Of a stretch of 51,287 bases of DNA, positions 8,112 through 16,948 are shown in pieces. Made by a program: the position numbers and the translations under genes. The stretch is from Chitinivibrionales bacterium (lineage in GTDB: Bacteria; Fibrobacterota; Chitinivibrionia; Chitinivibrionales; WJKA01). Location of the stretch: positions 1 to 51,287 of the forward strand of contig WJLW01000096.1 in assembly GCA_014728295.1 (NCBI GenBank). Direction: 5' to 3'. Below the pieces are notes generated by a model, which was not told the origin of the DNA, did no database searches, and saw only the letters and a program-made list of their open reading frames with translations. Every line of letters starts with the position of its first letter. Position 1 is the stretch's first letter.

Positions 8112-10109
8112 ATGCGCACAATCAAGCCTTTTTTCCGGCAGGTTCATCTTGACTTTCACACATCCGAATACATTCCGGGAATAGGGGAGAAGTTTGATGA
8201 GAAACAGTTTATTAATGCGCTCGAGATCGGACACGTTGATTCGATTAACTTTTTTGCGCAGGGGCATCACGGATGGTGTTATTATCCAACAAAAATCGAG
8301 GGTTTGCAGCATCCGCACCTGAAAACAGATCTGGTTGGGCGCATGACAAAGGCGTGCCGTGAAGCAGGTGTCAATCCGGTGATTTACGTGACAGTCGGCT
8401 GGAATGAGAAAGCGGCGAGAGAGCATCCCGAATGGTGTGTGCGCGATCCCGAAACCGGCAGATTTGAGGGGCCGGAAAAGCTTCATCCGGAATCGCCGCG
8501 CAAATGGGGATGGTATCGGCTCTGCCTGAATACGCCGTATTTGGAAGCATCGGTGCTGCCGGTGACGCAGGAAGTACTCGAGATGTATCACCCCGCCGGT
8601 ATCTGGTACGACATCACCGGCGAATACGAATGCACCTGCCTCTGGTGCGTTGAGGGGATGCGCAGGCAGGGGCTCGATCCCGAATGCAAATCTGATCGGC
8701 AGCACTACGCGCATGAAGTATATGTCAATTATCTCAAGCGAACCGCCGAGCTGATTAAATCGTTTGATCCCGAAGTTACCTATTATCACAACAGCTCCGA
8801 TAAAAAAGGACGCTACGATCTTTATCCCTACTTCACCCATTACGAAATCGAATCATTGCCCACCGGGGGATGGGGCTACGACCACTTTCCCACCAACGCC
8901 AAATACTTTACGATGCTCCCCGACAGCAGCATTGTTGGGATGACGGGCAAGTTCAACGGGAGCTGGGGAGAGTTTGGCGGATTCAAAAGCCCGACGGCTC
9001 TGCGCTACGAAGCCGCCCAGATTATTGCCCTGGGATGCATGGCCTGTGTCGGTGATCAATTGCATCCAAACGGGGTAATGGATGAGGAAACGTATCGCAT
9101 TATCGGCGAAGCCTACAAAGACATCGAGGCGCGTGAGGAGTGGCTGATTGATGCACAGCCCGTGGCGGATGTCGCAGTCCTGTCGCCCTCCGCAGTTACC
9201 AAACAGGCAAAGTTCGGCCGCGCAAGCGAAACAGGCGCCTGCAGCATGCTGATGGAAATGCATGTGCCGTTTGTGATGATAGATGACATCATGGATTTTT
9301 CACCCTACAAGCTTATCCTCCTTCCGGATTGCGTACCGGTTCATGACGATCTGGCTGCAAAGCTTGCGGCATACGTTGACAATGGCGGCATGCTGATTGT
9401 CACTTCCGAAAGTGGACTGAAGCCGGACAAGACGGCCTTTGCACTTGACCTCGGTGTTGCGTATGACGGCAGCTCGCCCTGGTTCTGGGAATACATCAAG
9501 GCAGGTGAACCGATTTCAAAGAACATGGTGACTTCACCGTTTCTGGCCTTTGAAGCCGGCGTCAAAACAAAGTTGATAGATGCCGAGGTGCTTGCCGAGA
9601 CCTGGCAGCCCTATTTCAATCGCACCCACAGCCACTTTTGCTCCCATCAGAATACCCCGCCGGAAAAAAAGGCGGGCTGGCCGTCGGTGAGCCGAAAGGG
9701 AAATGTCATATTCATTGCGCAGCCGATTTTCAATTTATACGCCCGTAAAGGCATGCAGCTTCTGCGCGACCTGTTTGCAAACTGTTTGGAGCTTTTGTAT
9801 GGCGGCCCGATGCTCAATATCGGCGGATTACCTTCCTGCGGAAGAGTTTCGCTGATGCGCCAGGAGTCTCGTAATCGGACGATACTGCACGTGTTGTATG
9901 CAAATCCGATCAAGCGCGGCGCAACGGAAGTCATTGAAGATATTGTACCGATTTACGATATTCACATCACCCTGGCAGCCGCCCACAAACCTCAGAAGGT
10001 CTATTCAGCTCCGGAACAAAAGGCAATTGACTTTGCGCATGAGAACGGCGCTGTTTCGTTTACCATTCCCCGGCTTGAGATGAGCGAAATGATCGTTCTT
10101 GAAGAATAG
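8112..10109 (+). CDS. GHL6-type putative glycoside hydrolase
   Basis: 665 residues from the ATG at 8112, which has GAAGGG about eight bases upstream; the in-frame codons back to 8001 encode low-complexity sequence and are excluded. The N-terminal half matches the hypothetical glycosyl hydrolase 6 barrel: RQVHLDFHTSEYIPGIG, GHHGWCYYPTK, IYVTVGWNEKAAREHPEW and ITGEYECTCLWC. The middle (about 385-470, LILLPDCVPVHDD, NGGMLIVTSESG) resembles the GATase-like beta-galactosidase trimerisation domain. There is no signal peptide, so it is likely cytoplasmic and acts on imported oligosaccharide, possibly a galactoside or fucoside. A strong hairpin follows directly after the stop. Substrate unknown. Confidence 0.8.
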   Translation: MRTIKPFFRQVHLDFHTSEYIPGIGEKFDEKQFINALEIGHVDSINFFAQGHHGWCYYPTKIEGLQHPHLKTDLVGRMTKACREAGVNPVIYVTVGWNEKAAREHPEWCVRDPETGRFEGPEKLHPESPRKWGWYRLCLNTPYLEASVLPVTQEVLEMYHPAGIWYDITGEYECTCLWCVEGMRRQGLDPECKSDRQHYAHEVYVNYLKRTAELIKSFDPEVTYYHNSSDKKGRYDLYPYFTHYEIESLPTGGWGYDHFPTNAKYFTMLPDSSIVGMTGKFNGSWGEFGGFKSPTALRYEAAQIIALGCMACVGDQLHPNGVMDEETYRIIGEAYKDIEAREEWLIDAQPVADVAVLSPSAVTKQAKFGRASETGACSMLMEMHVPFVMIDDIMDFSPYKLILLPDCVPVHDDLAAKLAAYVDNGGMLIVTSESGLKPDKTAFALDLGVAYDGSSPWFWEYIKAGEPISKNMVTSPFLAFEAGVKTKLIDAEVLAETWQPYFNRTHSHFCSHQNTPPEKKAGWPSVSRKGNVIFIAQPIFNLYARKGMQLLRDLFANCLELLYGGPMLNIGGLPSCGRVSLMRQESRNRTILHVLYANPIKRGATEVIEDIVPIYDIHITLAAAHKPQKVYSAPEQKAIDFAHENGAVSFTIPRLEMSEMIVLEE

Positions 10110-10111
10110 CA

Positions 10112-10136
10112 GGAAGGCTGCCTCTTGCAGCCTTCC
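10112..10136. terminator. hairpin between convergent genes
   Basis: GGAAGGCTGC (10112-10121) and GCAGCCTTCC (10127-10136) form a perfect 10-base stem with loop CTCTT. It sits between the stop at 10109 (plus) and the stop at 10143 (minus), so it can terminate both genes. There is no long T-run on either side, so efficiency is uncertain. Confidence 0.65.
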
Positions 10137-10142
10137 CATCCC

Positions 10143-11000
10143 TTATTGCTGAATTCGCCTGGCCTTGACATGTACATTTGCACTGCTGTTGACAATTGCA
10201 AATGATCCCGAAGAATATGCTTTCAGCGGCGTGGTGTTGGTGCAGTAATTCTCATCGTAATCGGCTTCGATGAGAACAGCGGCTTCGCTGGTAATCATGG
10301 GTAAATCCATGCCATATTCGTCAAGCAACGTCTGCGTGACGATCCAGTCAATTTTGCCGACATTACCGGAATAAATAGCGGTATTATCGTCCAGAAAACC
10401 TGCTGTGTCATTCAACGCACCGGATTCGAACGCTCCACCGTCGATGGCGAATTTGATGCGCACGCCCCGGAAAATGCCGCCCTGCGTCTGGTTGTCCACC
10501 GCCCAGACAATTTCCATGGTATCGCCTACGGCAAACACTTCACCCGCAGCCGGAAAAATCGGGCGCAACCTGTCGCAGGTGTCTACGTATGCTTTGCCTA
10601 CCTCGACGCCGAATGATTGCGACGTCTCATCAGTGCCGTCATCGGCGGTCAATTCGATGGTAACGGATTCTCCGATATGCTCCCGCGTTGGCATCCAGGT
10701 GAACATTCCGGTTGCTGCATCAATCACTGCGCCGGACGGGGGATTTTTCAGACCATAGGTGATATCGTCGCCGTCGGCATCGCTTGCCGAAATGCTCACC
10801 CAGAGCGTATCGTATGCTGCGACCTGCGTATCGGCAACCGCTTCGATTGCAGGAGCTGTATTAGCTGCGCCGGTGGATACGGCATCAGACTCAATGATGA
10901 GATGCGATGTTTGTGCTGTCGGTGACGTATGGCGCGTGCAGTGATAGGTCATAACTGCCGTTGCACCGAGCAGGAACATTGCTGTTTTTTTTAATTTCAT
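10143..11000 (-). CDS. exported Ig/cadherin-like domain protein
   Basis: 285 residues with a signal peptide (MKLKKTAMFLLGATAVMTYH) and a cysteine at about residue 21 that is not in a classical lipobox. Residues about 47-132 form a putative Ig domain of the He_PIG/cadherin-like type: NTAPAIEAVADTQVAAYDTL, SASDADGDDITYGL and ELTADDGTDETSQSF are its usual features. The C-terminal half (IFPAAGEVFAVGDTMEIVW onwards) resembles the Ser-Thr-rich or Ig-like segments of other secreted proteins in this window. No catalytic site is seen and there is no sorting tail, so it may be periplasmic or surface-anchored. It lies 22 bases downstream of the frameshifted gene at 11023-12550 and is probably in its operon. 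Confidence 0.7.
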   Translation of the reverse strand: MKLKKTAMFLLGATAVMTYHCTRHTSPTAQTSHLIIESDAVSTGAANTAPAIEAVADTQVAAYDTLWVSISASDADGDDITYGLKNPPSGAVIDAATGMFTWMPTREHIGESVTIELTADDGTDETSQSFGVEVGKAYVDTCDRLRPIFPAAGEVFAVGDTMEIVWAVDNQTQGGIFRGVRIKFAIDGGAFESGALNDTAGFLDDNTAIYSGNVGKIDWIVTQTLLDEYGMDLPMITSEAAVLIEADYDENYCTNTTPLKAYSSGSFAIVNSSANVHVKARRIQQ

Positions 11001-11022
11001 TTGCCTACCGAATTCGAAAAGT

Positions 11023-12550
11023 TTACTTGATTACCAGGTTACGAAGCAAGCTCATCTTAGTGCCGGCAGTAATACGTACCAGGTTGAGTCCGTTTGACAA
11101 TGAACTGCGCGGCAGCCTAATCGATGATTGCGATGAGTTGATGCGCTGCAGGGTACGACCACCGGCATCAAAGATTTCGACAGTAATGCGTTCATTGGCC
11201 TCATTTGTGATGAAGAGCCTGCTGCCCGATTGAAGATGGCTATTGTATTGGCGCTTGTGGGCGAAATCACGACGGTCAACTGCCAACGGATAGGGATTGA
11301 CTTCCGTATCTGTTTCGGAGATCTGGTAGTTTGCCCGATCATGGAAATCGTCAATATAGCCCGGTGCGATATCTGCTTCGGGAGCTGAGAGCCAGAAATC
11401 ACCATGGAAAGCAACAAACGCAACACCCTTGGAGCGTGCGGTATCGCGCATTGCGGGATAGTGAGTTACCGGCATGCACTCCTTGCGTTCCCAGTTCCAG
11501 CTTTGAACATTGCTGCCTTCGGCGAGCCAGCGTCCCTCACGTGGCCAGCCGGTAATTGACGCTGTCCATTTGTCGCTGTTGGCCGACCAGTTGCTGAGGG
11601 TGCTGATACCCACACCAGCCGCGTAGGTGGTTGTATCCATATAATAAGTTCCGTTGCTCGCTTTTTTCTGTCGTATATCCGTCCACTCCAATGATGGATC
11701 AATTGCCCAGGCATTCCAGTCCTCCCAGTTGGCAAGCATAATTTGCTCGACGCGGCGGGTATCTGGATCGATTGAGCTGACGCTTATCCGCGTGTGTCCG
11801 GGGTCGTTATTGGCAACAATGAATGCACCGGAAGGGGAGAAGCTGATGCCGCATCCGCTCGATGATATCTTGTTGCCCCCGTCATTCCAATGCTTGCTGC
11901 AATCAACCGGAATCGTGTACGGATTGCCGCCTTCTGCCACAAGGCTGTCTGCTTCAGGCAGGTCGAACATGGCCTGACCACCGCAATTGGCATTCATCAT
12001 CATGCGACCGTCACCGCTCAGGCGGAACTGGTTGGAGCGCTTGGAAATATTGAAAAGGTGCTGAACTTCCTTCGTCTCGACATGCACGCGATATACTTCC
12101 TGGTTGCTGCCGCCATTAGTGAACCAAAACCCATTGACCGCGCGGCCACTCCGACATCATAGACCAGATACGTCCGTCGGAATTGCGGTCGTTGTCCCAG
12201 GGGCGCTCTTCGAATTCGCAGAGGACCTTTTTTAGCTTGTCTTTGCCGTTGATGCGTGCCACAACTACTTCCCAGATCGTTCCCGAGCCGCTTTGCTTAC
12301 GACGGAAATAAACACAATGTGTTCCGTATGAATTGATAGAAGGCGTGCGTACATGCTGACGATTCTCTGCGACATCTATGAAAACAGAGTCAATCCACTG
12401 ATTATTCTCGATAAAATGCGCACGGATCGAGCTAAACGATTTTGGTGTCTGGCTTAGCCAGCAGTCAGATACGGCAATGCCGCTTAAGGCGAAGCTGCTG
12501 TGAGCGAAAAAGATAGTGACGACAAAAGTAGAAAAAAGCGCTTGTTTCAT
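11023..12550 (-). pseudogene. secreted beta-propeller-like protein with sorting tail, interrupted by a frameshift
   Basis: Two adjoining minus-strand frames form one protein. The first (12550 to 12116) starts with a signal peptide, MKQALFSTFVVTIFFAHSSFA, and runs out of frame at GRIWSMMSEWPRG. The second continues as AVNGFWFTNGGSNQEVYRV and runs to 11023. The change, about 12130-12150, needs one base removed or two added. Repeated motifs such as FRLSGDGRMMMNANCGGQ and ISFSPSGAFIVANNDPG resemble TolB/WD40-like propeller blades, and the end (IEVFDAGG-like, LSNGLNLVRI) is a sorting domain. A sequencing error, a recent mutation or recoding would all fit. Intact length would be about 500 residues. 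Function unknown. Confidence 0.75.
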
Positions 12551-12736
12551 TAAAAGACCCCTGTTGCTGAAATGCTCTGCTGAATTGCTATAGTAAGGTA
12601 TATTGAAAGCGGCAAAAGTGCTGGATTTTTTTTGCTTTAACTTGTGTACTTATGTTTTATAGGCTATTTCTTCATATAGAGTGAGGATGCCAAAACATCA
12701 TTTTTGAAGCTTTTAGGGCATTTGATGAATGATCCG

Positions 12737-12765
12737 TTGACTTTTTAATATATTTATGTTAGATT
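12737..12765 (+). promoter_or_regulatory. candidate sigma-70 promoter
   Basis: TTGACT (12737-12742) and TAGATT (12760-12765) with a 17-base spacer lie in an AT-rich stretch about 60 bases before the ATG at 12827. The -35 box matches five of six consensus bases, the -10 box four. A series of TTAGA repeats follows the -10 box. Confidence 0.45.
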
Positions 12766-12826
12766 TACATTAGAATTATGTTAGAAATGTAATAGCAAAT
12801 TCTGCACAATTTTTCGGAGCAGGGCT

Positions 12827-13471
12827 ATGAAAAAAATCAACAAATTCTCAGGTGCTATTATGTGCATGCTTCTGCTGCAAACCGGTGCATATACAAAAGA
12901 CAAGACCGATGCAATCGTAACCGGCACAATTACCGATGCACAAACGGGCGAACCACTCCTGGCGGCAATTGTTTCAATTACCGGAAAACCGCATATGGCG
13001 GCAACGGACAAAACCGGGACGTTTCAGTTGATGACTTCATCCTGCCATCGCTGCGACCTTATCATCGAAAAGAGTGGTTATCAATCCAGTGCCTTCACCA
13101 ACGTCACGTTTCGGTCGGGTGATCAGAAAAGATTTGCTGCTAAACTTGCGCCCCGCCCCGAACCACAACGGCCATCGCTTCTGTTGCTTTCGATTCAGAA
13201 TGACCGGAACGCAAACCCCATTGCGCGGGCGACGATAAAGGTGGGGGATAATGTGGCTACTGCTCACAGCGATGCGAATGGTCTGGTTTCTTTTGTCGAT
13301 CTACCGAAAGGCGAGTATGATATCATTATCCGCCGGGATGGGTATCAGCCTGAAATCGTTAAAGATGTGCCGGTGCGCACCGAGCAAATGGCATCTTTGA
13401 ATATCAAGCTTGAGCAGTTGAGCGCAGGAGCCAATGCGGTTGCTGAGCGTGGTTCGAGTTTAGTATATTAG
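12827..13471 (+). CDS. exported protein with two carboxypeptidase-regulatory-like domains
   Basis: 214 residues with a CGGAG ribosome-binding site. A signal peptide (about 1-24) is followed by two beta-sandwich repeats of the CarboxypepD_reg type: VTGTITDAQTGEPLLAAIVS with DKTGTFQL (about 30-105), then a second unit with NPIARATIKVGD, SDANGLVSFVDLPKGEYD and REGYQP-like RDGYQP (about 120-200). Such domains are adhesion or linker modules on cell-surface proteins and TonB-dependent receptors. No enzyme or anchor domain follows, so this is a free-standing binding or scaffold protein. The 3' end overlaps the convergent GH26 gene by 12 bases. Confidence 0.75.
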   Translation: MKKINKFSGAIMCMLLLQTGAYTKDKTDAIVTGTITDAQTGEPLLAAIVSITGKPHMAATDKTGTFQLMTSSCHRCDLIIEKSGYQSSAFTNVTFRSGDQKRFAAKLAPRPEPQRPSLLLLSIQNDRNANPIARATIKVGDNVATAHSDANGLVSFVDLPKGEYDIIIRRDGYQPEIVKDVPVRTEQMASLNIKLEQLSAGANAVAERGSSLVY

Positions 13472-15088
13472 GCCTATCAACTCTTGTTTGGCAAGCTGCC
13501 GCCGGATACTCAGCGATTTTCGATTATCAATAACATACCAACCGGGGGCCCGCTCGAAGTGGTTGGCATTCCATACCGCTTTGCCGTTCAACATGAAATA
13601 TCGCTTGCTTTTGATACTTGATGCAGCGATCGTGCCCGGCACGAGCTGTTGTGCAATCGGGGCGCTATGCGACGGATCAGCTTTCTCCACCCGCGCCGCA
13701 TCGACATAAAAGTCGGCTAGCGAATTGCTTGTTTCAACAAACAATCGGGCCTGTGACAGATCTCCCTGCCACCCGATCGTGATCGTGTCCACAATCTGTG
13801 TCCAGGCACTCGCCGAAACGGCATGCACATTTCCCAGCCAGCGCTCCTCACCCGAATCCTTAAGATTTATGGTCAATTTGCATTCGTCAGATCCAGATGC
13901 TGTGCGAATCGCTGCTGCAACGATGTATCGACCGGGGCCATAATACGTCAGTCCGGCACGAATAGTCTGCGACGGCCCGTGCCAGTTCTGCGTTCTGCCC
14001 GATACCTTGCACGCCAAAGACCCTGCGTTGCTGCTCACTGTCTGATTTTCTTGCGATACGTGCGCATCACCCAGGCCCGTCCAGAATGTTACGCCCAGCT
14101 CGAATGATGGGTTGAGCAGCAATTGCCGCACCGGCGTTCTCCCGAACTCGGGCAGTTCATCGAGTGTGATGGTGTAGTTGTGCGTATATATATGCCGCAA
14201 TGTATCCTGCGGTATACCTTCGATCCATTGTGTATGCCAGGGAAAGAACCAGACATAATCAACTCCACGCTGCTGCACGAACTCGGGTGTTGGCAGGTCG
14301 GAATTATTCTCGGTCAGAGCCACCGGTTTTTCGGATATCGAATCGATACGATGGAAGGATGCGGTATAGCTGCCGTTGTAGATGTCAACGCCGAGGATGT
14401 CGACATATGCATCCCCGGGGTAGTAGGATGCAACGTCATTGGTGGTATGTGCCGCCGACCACACCCAGATCAGATTGTTGAGCTGTTTGCTATGCGTAAA
14501 GTAATCATACATGAAAATCCACAGGCGCTTGAACTGATCGGCGCCATCCTTGCCCCACCAGAACCAGGCTCCGGTCATTTCGTGCCAGGGACGCCATAAC
14601 ACGGGCACATCGGCGTCCTGCATAAGCGCAAGGAAGCCGGCGGCACTGTCGAGTTTGTGCACAAACGATTCGTATTCCGTGGTTCCCGGTGTCAGGACGT
14701 CGTCGATGCTGACCTGCTGCTTCGAATTAGCGTACGTGTCTGCAAGCGGCGGGGCGCCCATGTGCCAGTCGATGGTGATGAGTTGATTAAAATAGCGCCG
14801 GCGATTGATTTTGTCGGCTACGCGGGTTTCGCCGTATTCGATAAGTCCATTCATATCCTCGCCGTGAATAGCCGGGCGCTTGCCGGTTGTATTATAAATG
14901 TAGGCTTCAGCCTCACCGAATGCGGAAAACGATTGTTCGCGCTGACCCGAAATCCAGCCGGTCCCCTCGAGGGACTGGATATAGGCAAGTACGGCCCGGG
15001 CCTCGGTGCTCATGGCGGAATTTGCCGGCTTCTGCGCCAGGGCTGCGCCGAAAAATGCTGCTGTGATTACTATTACTATTGCCCGCAT
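13460..15088 (-). CDS. secreted GH26 beta-mannanase-like enzyme with CBM
   Basis: 542 residues with a signal peptide cut near residue 19. The GH26 barrel (about 28-300) shows RPWHEMTGAWFWWG with the acid/base E170, and KPVALTENNS with the nucleophile E260; WISGQRE and HGEDMNGL also fit the family. Residues about 320-465 look like a CBM4/9-type beta-sandwich (LLNPSFELG, FYVDAARVEK). The last 60 residues (RYFMLNGKAVWNANH, GWYVIDN) look like a divergent sorting tail. GH26 enzymes hydrolyse beta-1,4-mannans and some mixed-linked glucans or xylans. Secretion and binding module suggest action on insoluble hemicellulose. The gene is convergent with the preceding one. Confidence 0.9.
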   Translation of the reverse strand: MRAIVIVITAAFFGAALAQKPANSAMSTEARAVLAYIQSLEGTGWISGQREQSFSAFGEAEAYIYNTTGKRPAIHGEDMNGLIEYGETRVADKINRRRYFNQLITIDWHMGAPPLADTYANSKQQVSIDDVLTPGTTEYESFVHKLDSAAGFLALMQDADVPVLWRPWHEMTGAWFWWGKDGADQFKRLWIFMYDYFTHSKQLNNLIWVWSAAHTTNDVASYYPGDAYVDILGVDIYNGSYTASFHRIDSISEKPVALTENNSDLPTPEFVQQRGVDYVWFFPWHTQWIEGIPQDTLRHIYTHNYTITLDELPEFGRTPVRQLLLNPSFELGVTFWTGLGDAHVSQENQTVSSNAGSLACKVSGRTQNWHGPSQTIRAGLTYYGPGRYIVAAAIRTASGSDECKLTINLKDSGEERWLGNVHAVSASAWTQIVDTITIGWQGDLSQARLFVETSNSLADFYVDAARVEKADPSHSAPIAQQLVPGTIAASSIKSKRYFMLNGKAVWNANHFERAPGWYVIDNRKSLSIRRQLAKQELIGLIY

Positions 15089-15238
15089 TGCTGGTGATCT
15101 CCCGGTCTACCTGTGATGAAAGATTATGCCTAAGAAAATAGCTTAAATGCCCTGCGGTTTGAAAATGTGCTTCCTGCGGATACCGGGAGCAATGGTGAGA
15201 TTGAAATGAAAACTGGCATTGATTGATTGCGTATTCCG

Positions 15239-15347
15239 ATCCGCCCAGATCGAAATAGAATCGACAATCCGAGCCCCGACGTGAGGGAGGGGGCTCGGGT
15301 TTAATTTCGCAATCCAGCGTTTGGCAATCGGGGATACCCGGGCGGAT
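15239..15347. repeat. intergenic palindromic repeat, copy A
   Basis: In the 439-base gap between divergent genes. Outer arms TCCGCCC (15240-15246) and GGGCGGA (15340-15346) enclose an inner stem made of AATCCGAGCCCC (15266-15277) and GGGGCTCGGGTT (15290-15301). The right half continues into a stretch with GGCAATCGGGGATA that also occurs at 19406-19417 in copy B. The whole element can fold into a nested hairpin. The rest of the gap holds no gene; the flanks should contain the two promoters. Confidence 0.65.
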
Positions 15348-15527
15348 TTTAGTTCGCAAATTCTGCACAAAAAAGGCCAGTTATCCCAATTTAGTGAATT
15401 TTCGCGCATTTCGTGGGCGCGAGAGCCTAACAATTTGATTATATTACCTGATATCAGTAAGGGGATACCTCAAGCTCGCAATACAACAGCCTGAATTGCC
15501 TGTTTATCCAGTGAAAGCGGGGTAGTC

Positions 15528-16913
15528 ATGCCATTTCTGACGGCGCACGCATGTGGAGCGCATTCTCTCGTAGCACGTGTTTTATCGATTAAATACTCCA
15601 TCCTGTTCTCCCTGACATCCGGATTAGTCTCAATAGCTTCGGCGAATGTGACGCACCGGGTTGCGCAAGCGTATGAGGATTCGGTGCGCATTGCCGTGAT
15701 TTACATCGACCGTTCCAGCGAATGCATTCTGAACCCGCCCCAAAATGACGCCGATTTTGTAATCGATGCTCTCGATTCGTCGCGCATTCCCAACCTGAAA
15801 GTTATCAAAGCCACCACCGATCCAATTGACAACACCCGCCGCATATCCGAATTGCTGCGTACGCTGTGGGGTGACGGCACATTGCCGCATGCCGTCGTCT
15901 ATTGCAACGGCGGTGAAGAAGATGCGTATTACGTCAACCGGGGATGCTGGTGGGCATTGGAGAATGGAGCCGGATTCGTCAATATCGGCAGTGCATCGGA
16001 TATGATGCGGAGGCTGTACGATCTGGAAATTCCCGAATGGTGGCGCTATCGAACCAACGAATTTGACTGGCAGTGGGAATGGGGCAGGTGGTTGTGGCAA
16101 CCGCAGGACTCACTCTACATCGTGCTCCAGACCGGCCGGGATGATTTCGCCAATGGATCCGTTTATCCGGGGCTCAACGGCATCGTCAAAAATGCCGCGG
16201 GAGTTGTTGCTGCTGATATCGGCCATCCGTATATGCTATTCAAGAATATCGGCGGCACGGGCAGATGCAAGGCGGACGGTGACGTCTACATCCTCGACAG
16301 CGCAGTGACGCCCAAGCTGCGATTCATGGGATATCACCATGCCTATAATGCCAATAAAGACAGTTCGTTCGAAAAAAACGGCACTCAATATCACCGTCCG
16401 CCCGGCCATTATGGTGAGGTTGACGAGCATATTGCCGTGACTGTCTTTCGCGATTCGATCGAGACGTATTTCTGCAAAAGCGACACCAACTGCCGTAGCG
16501 ATTACAACCTGCGGGGCGACATGTACGAGCGCAGGGCTGTTTCCCTGGCCTTTCAACCGTCGACTATCGAAAATGAAAAAGCGGCACAGCAGATTGTGTA
16601 TGATGCGGTGATGTACGCATCGCTCAAGCACCTGACCGAACAGGTTCCGTATGTGTCCGTGCGCACCCGGATAGAGCGCAAAATCGATGCGCACCTGACG
16701 ATTGCGCCTCAGAACGGGATACTTATTTTGGGAACCGACGTTGAAACTCGATTCGGGATGAAACTCTTGACCATGCAGGGGCGTGTTGTGCTAAGCAGTA
16801 ACATGGCGCAAGCTTCGCAAGCAGTTCTGGACGTCTCGATGCTCCCGCCGGGCATGTACCTGCTCGACATAACCGGAGCCGATCTGAGCCGGGCCATTTG
16901 TATTCAACCATAA
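15528..16913 (+). CDS. secreted protein of unknown function with sorting tail
   Basis: 461 residues. The first in-frame ATG is at 15528, and an uncommonly long N-terminus leads to the hydrophobic signal segment SIKYSILFSLTSGLVSIASA (about 20-40). The main body (about 50-375) contains VRIAVIYIDRSSECILNPP, DAVVYCNGGEEDAYYVNRG-like sequence and several conserved-looking tryptophans (WWRYRTNEFDWQWEWGRW), plus a Cys pair (FCKSDTNC). I do not recognise the family. The last 75 residues form a type-IX-like sorting domain (LTMQGRVVLSS, LPPGMYLLDITG). The next gene starts 35 bases downstream and is probably cotranscribed, so the two may act on the same surface polysaccharide. Confidence 0.7.
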   Translation: MPFLTAHACGAHSLVARVLSIKYSILFSLTSGLVSIASANVTHRVAQAYEDSVRIAVIYIDRSSECILNPPQNDADFVIDALDSSRIPNLKVIKATTDPIDNTRRISELLRTLWGDGTLPHAVVYCNGGEEDAYYVNRGCWWALENGAGFVNIGSASDMMRRLYDLEIPEWWRYRTNEFDWQWEWGRWLWQPQDSLYIVLQTGRDDFANGSVYPGLNGIVKNAAGVVAADIGHPYMLFKNIGGTGRCKADGDVYILDSAVTPKLRFMGYHHAYNANKDSSFEKNGTQYHRPPGHYGEVDEHIAVTVFRDSIETYFCKSDTNCRSDYNLRGDMYERRAVSLAFQPSTIENEKAAQQIVYDAVMYASLKHLTEQVPYVSVRTRIERKIDAHLTIAPQNGILILGTDVETRFGMKLLTMQGRVVLSSNMAQASQAVLDVSMLPPGMYLLDITGADLSRAICIQP

Positions 16914-16948
16914 GCGCATTTGATCATCCTAGAGAAGGACCTCACAAA

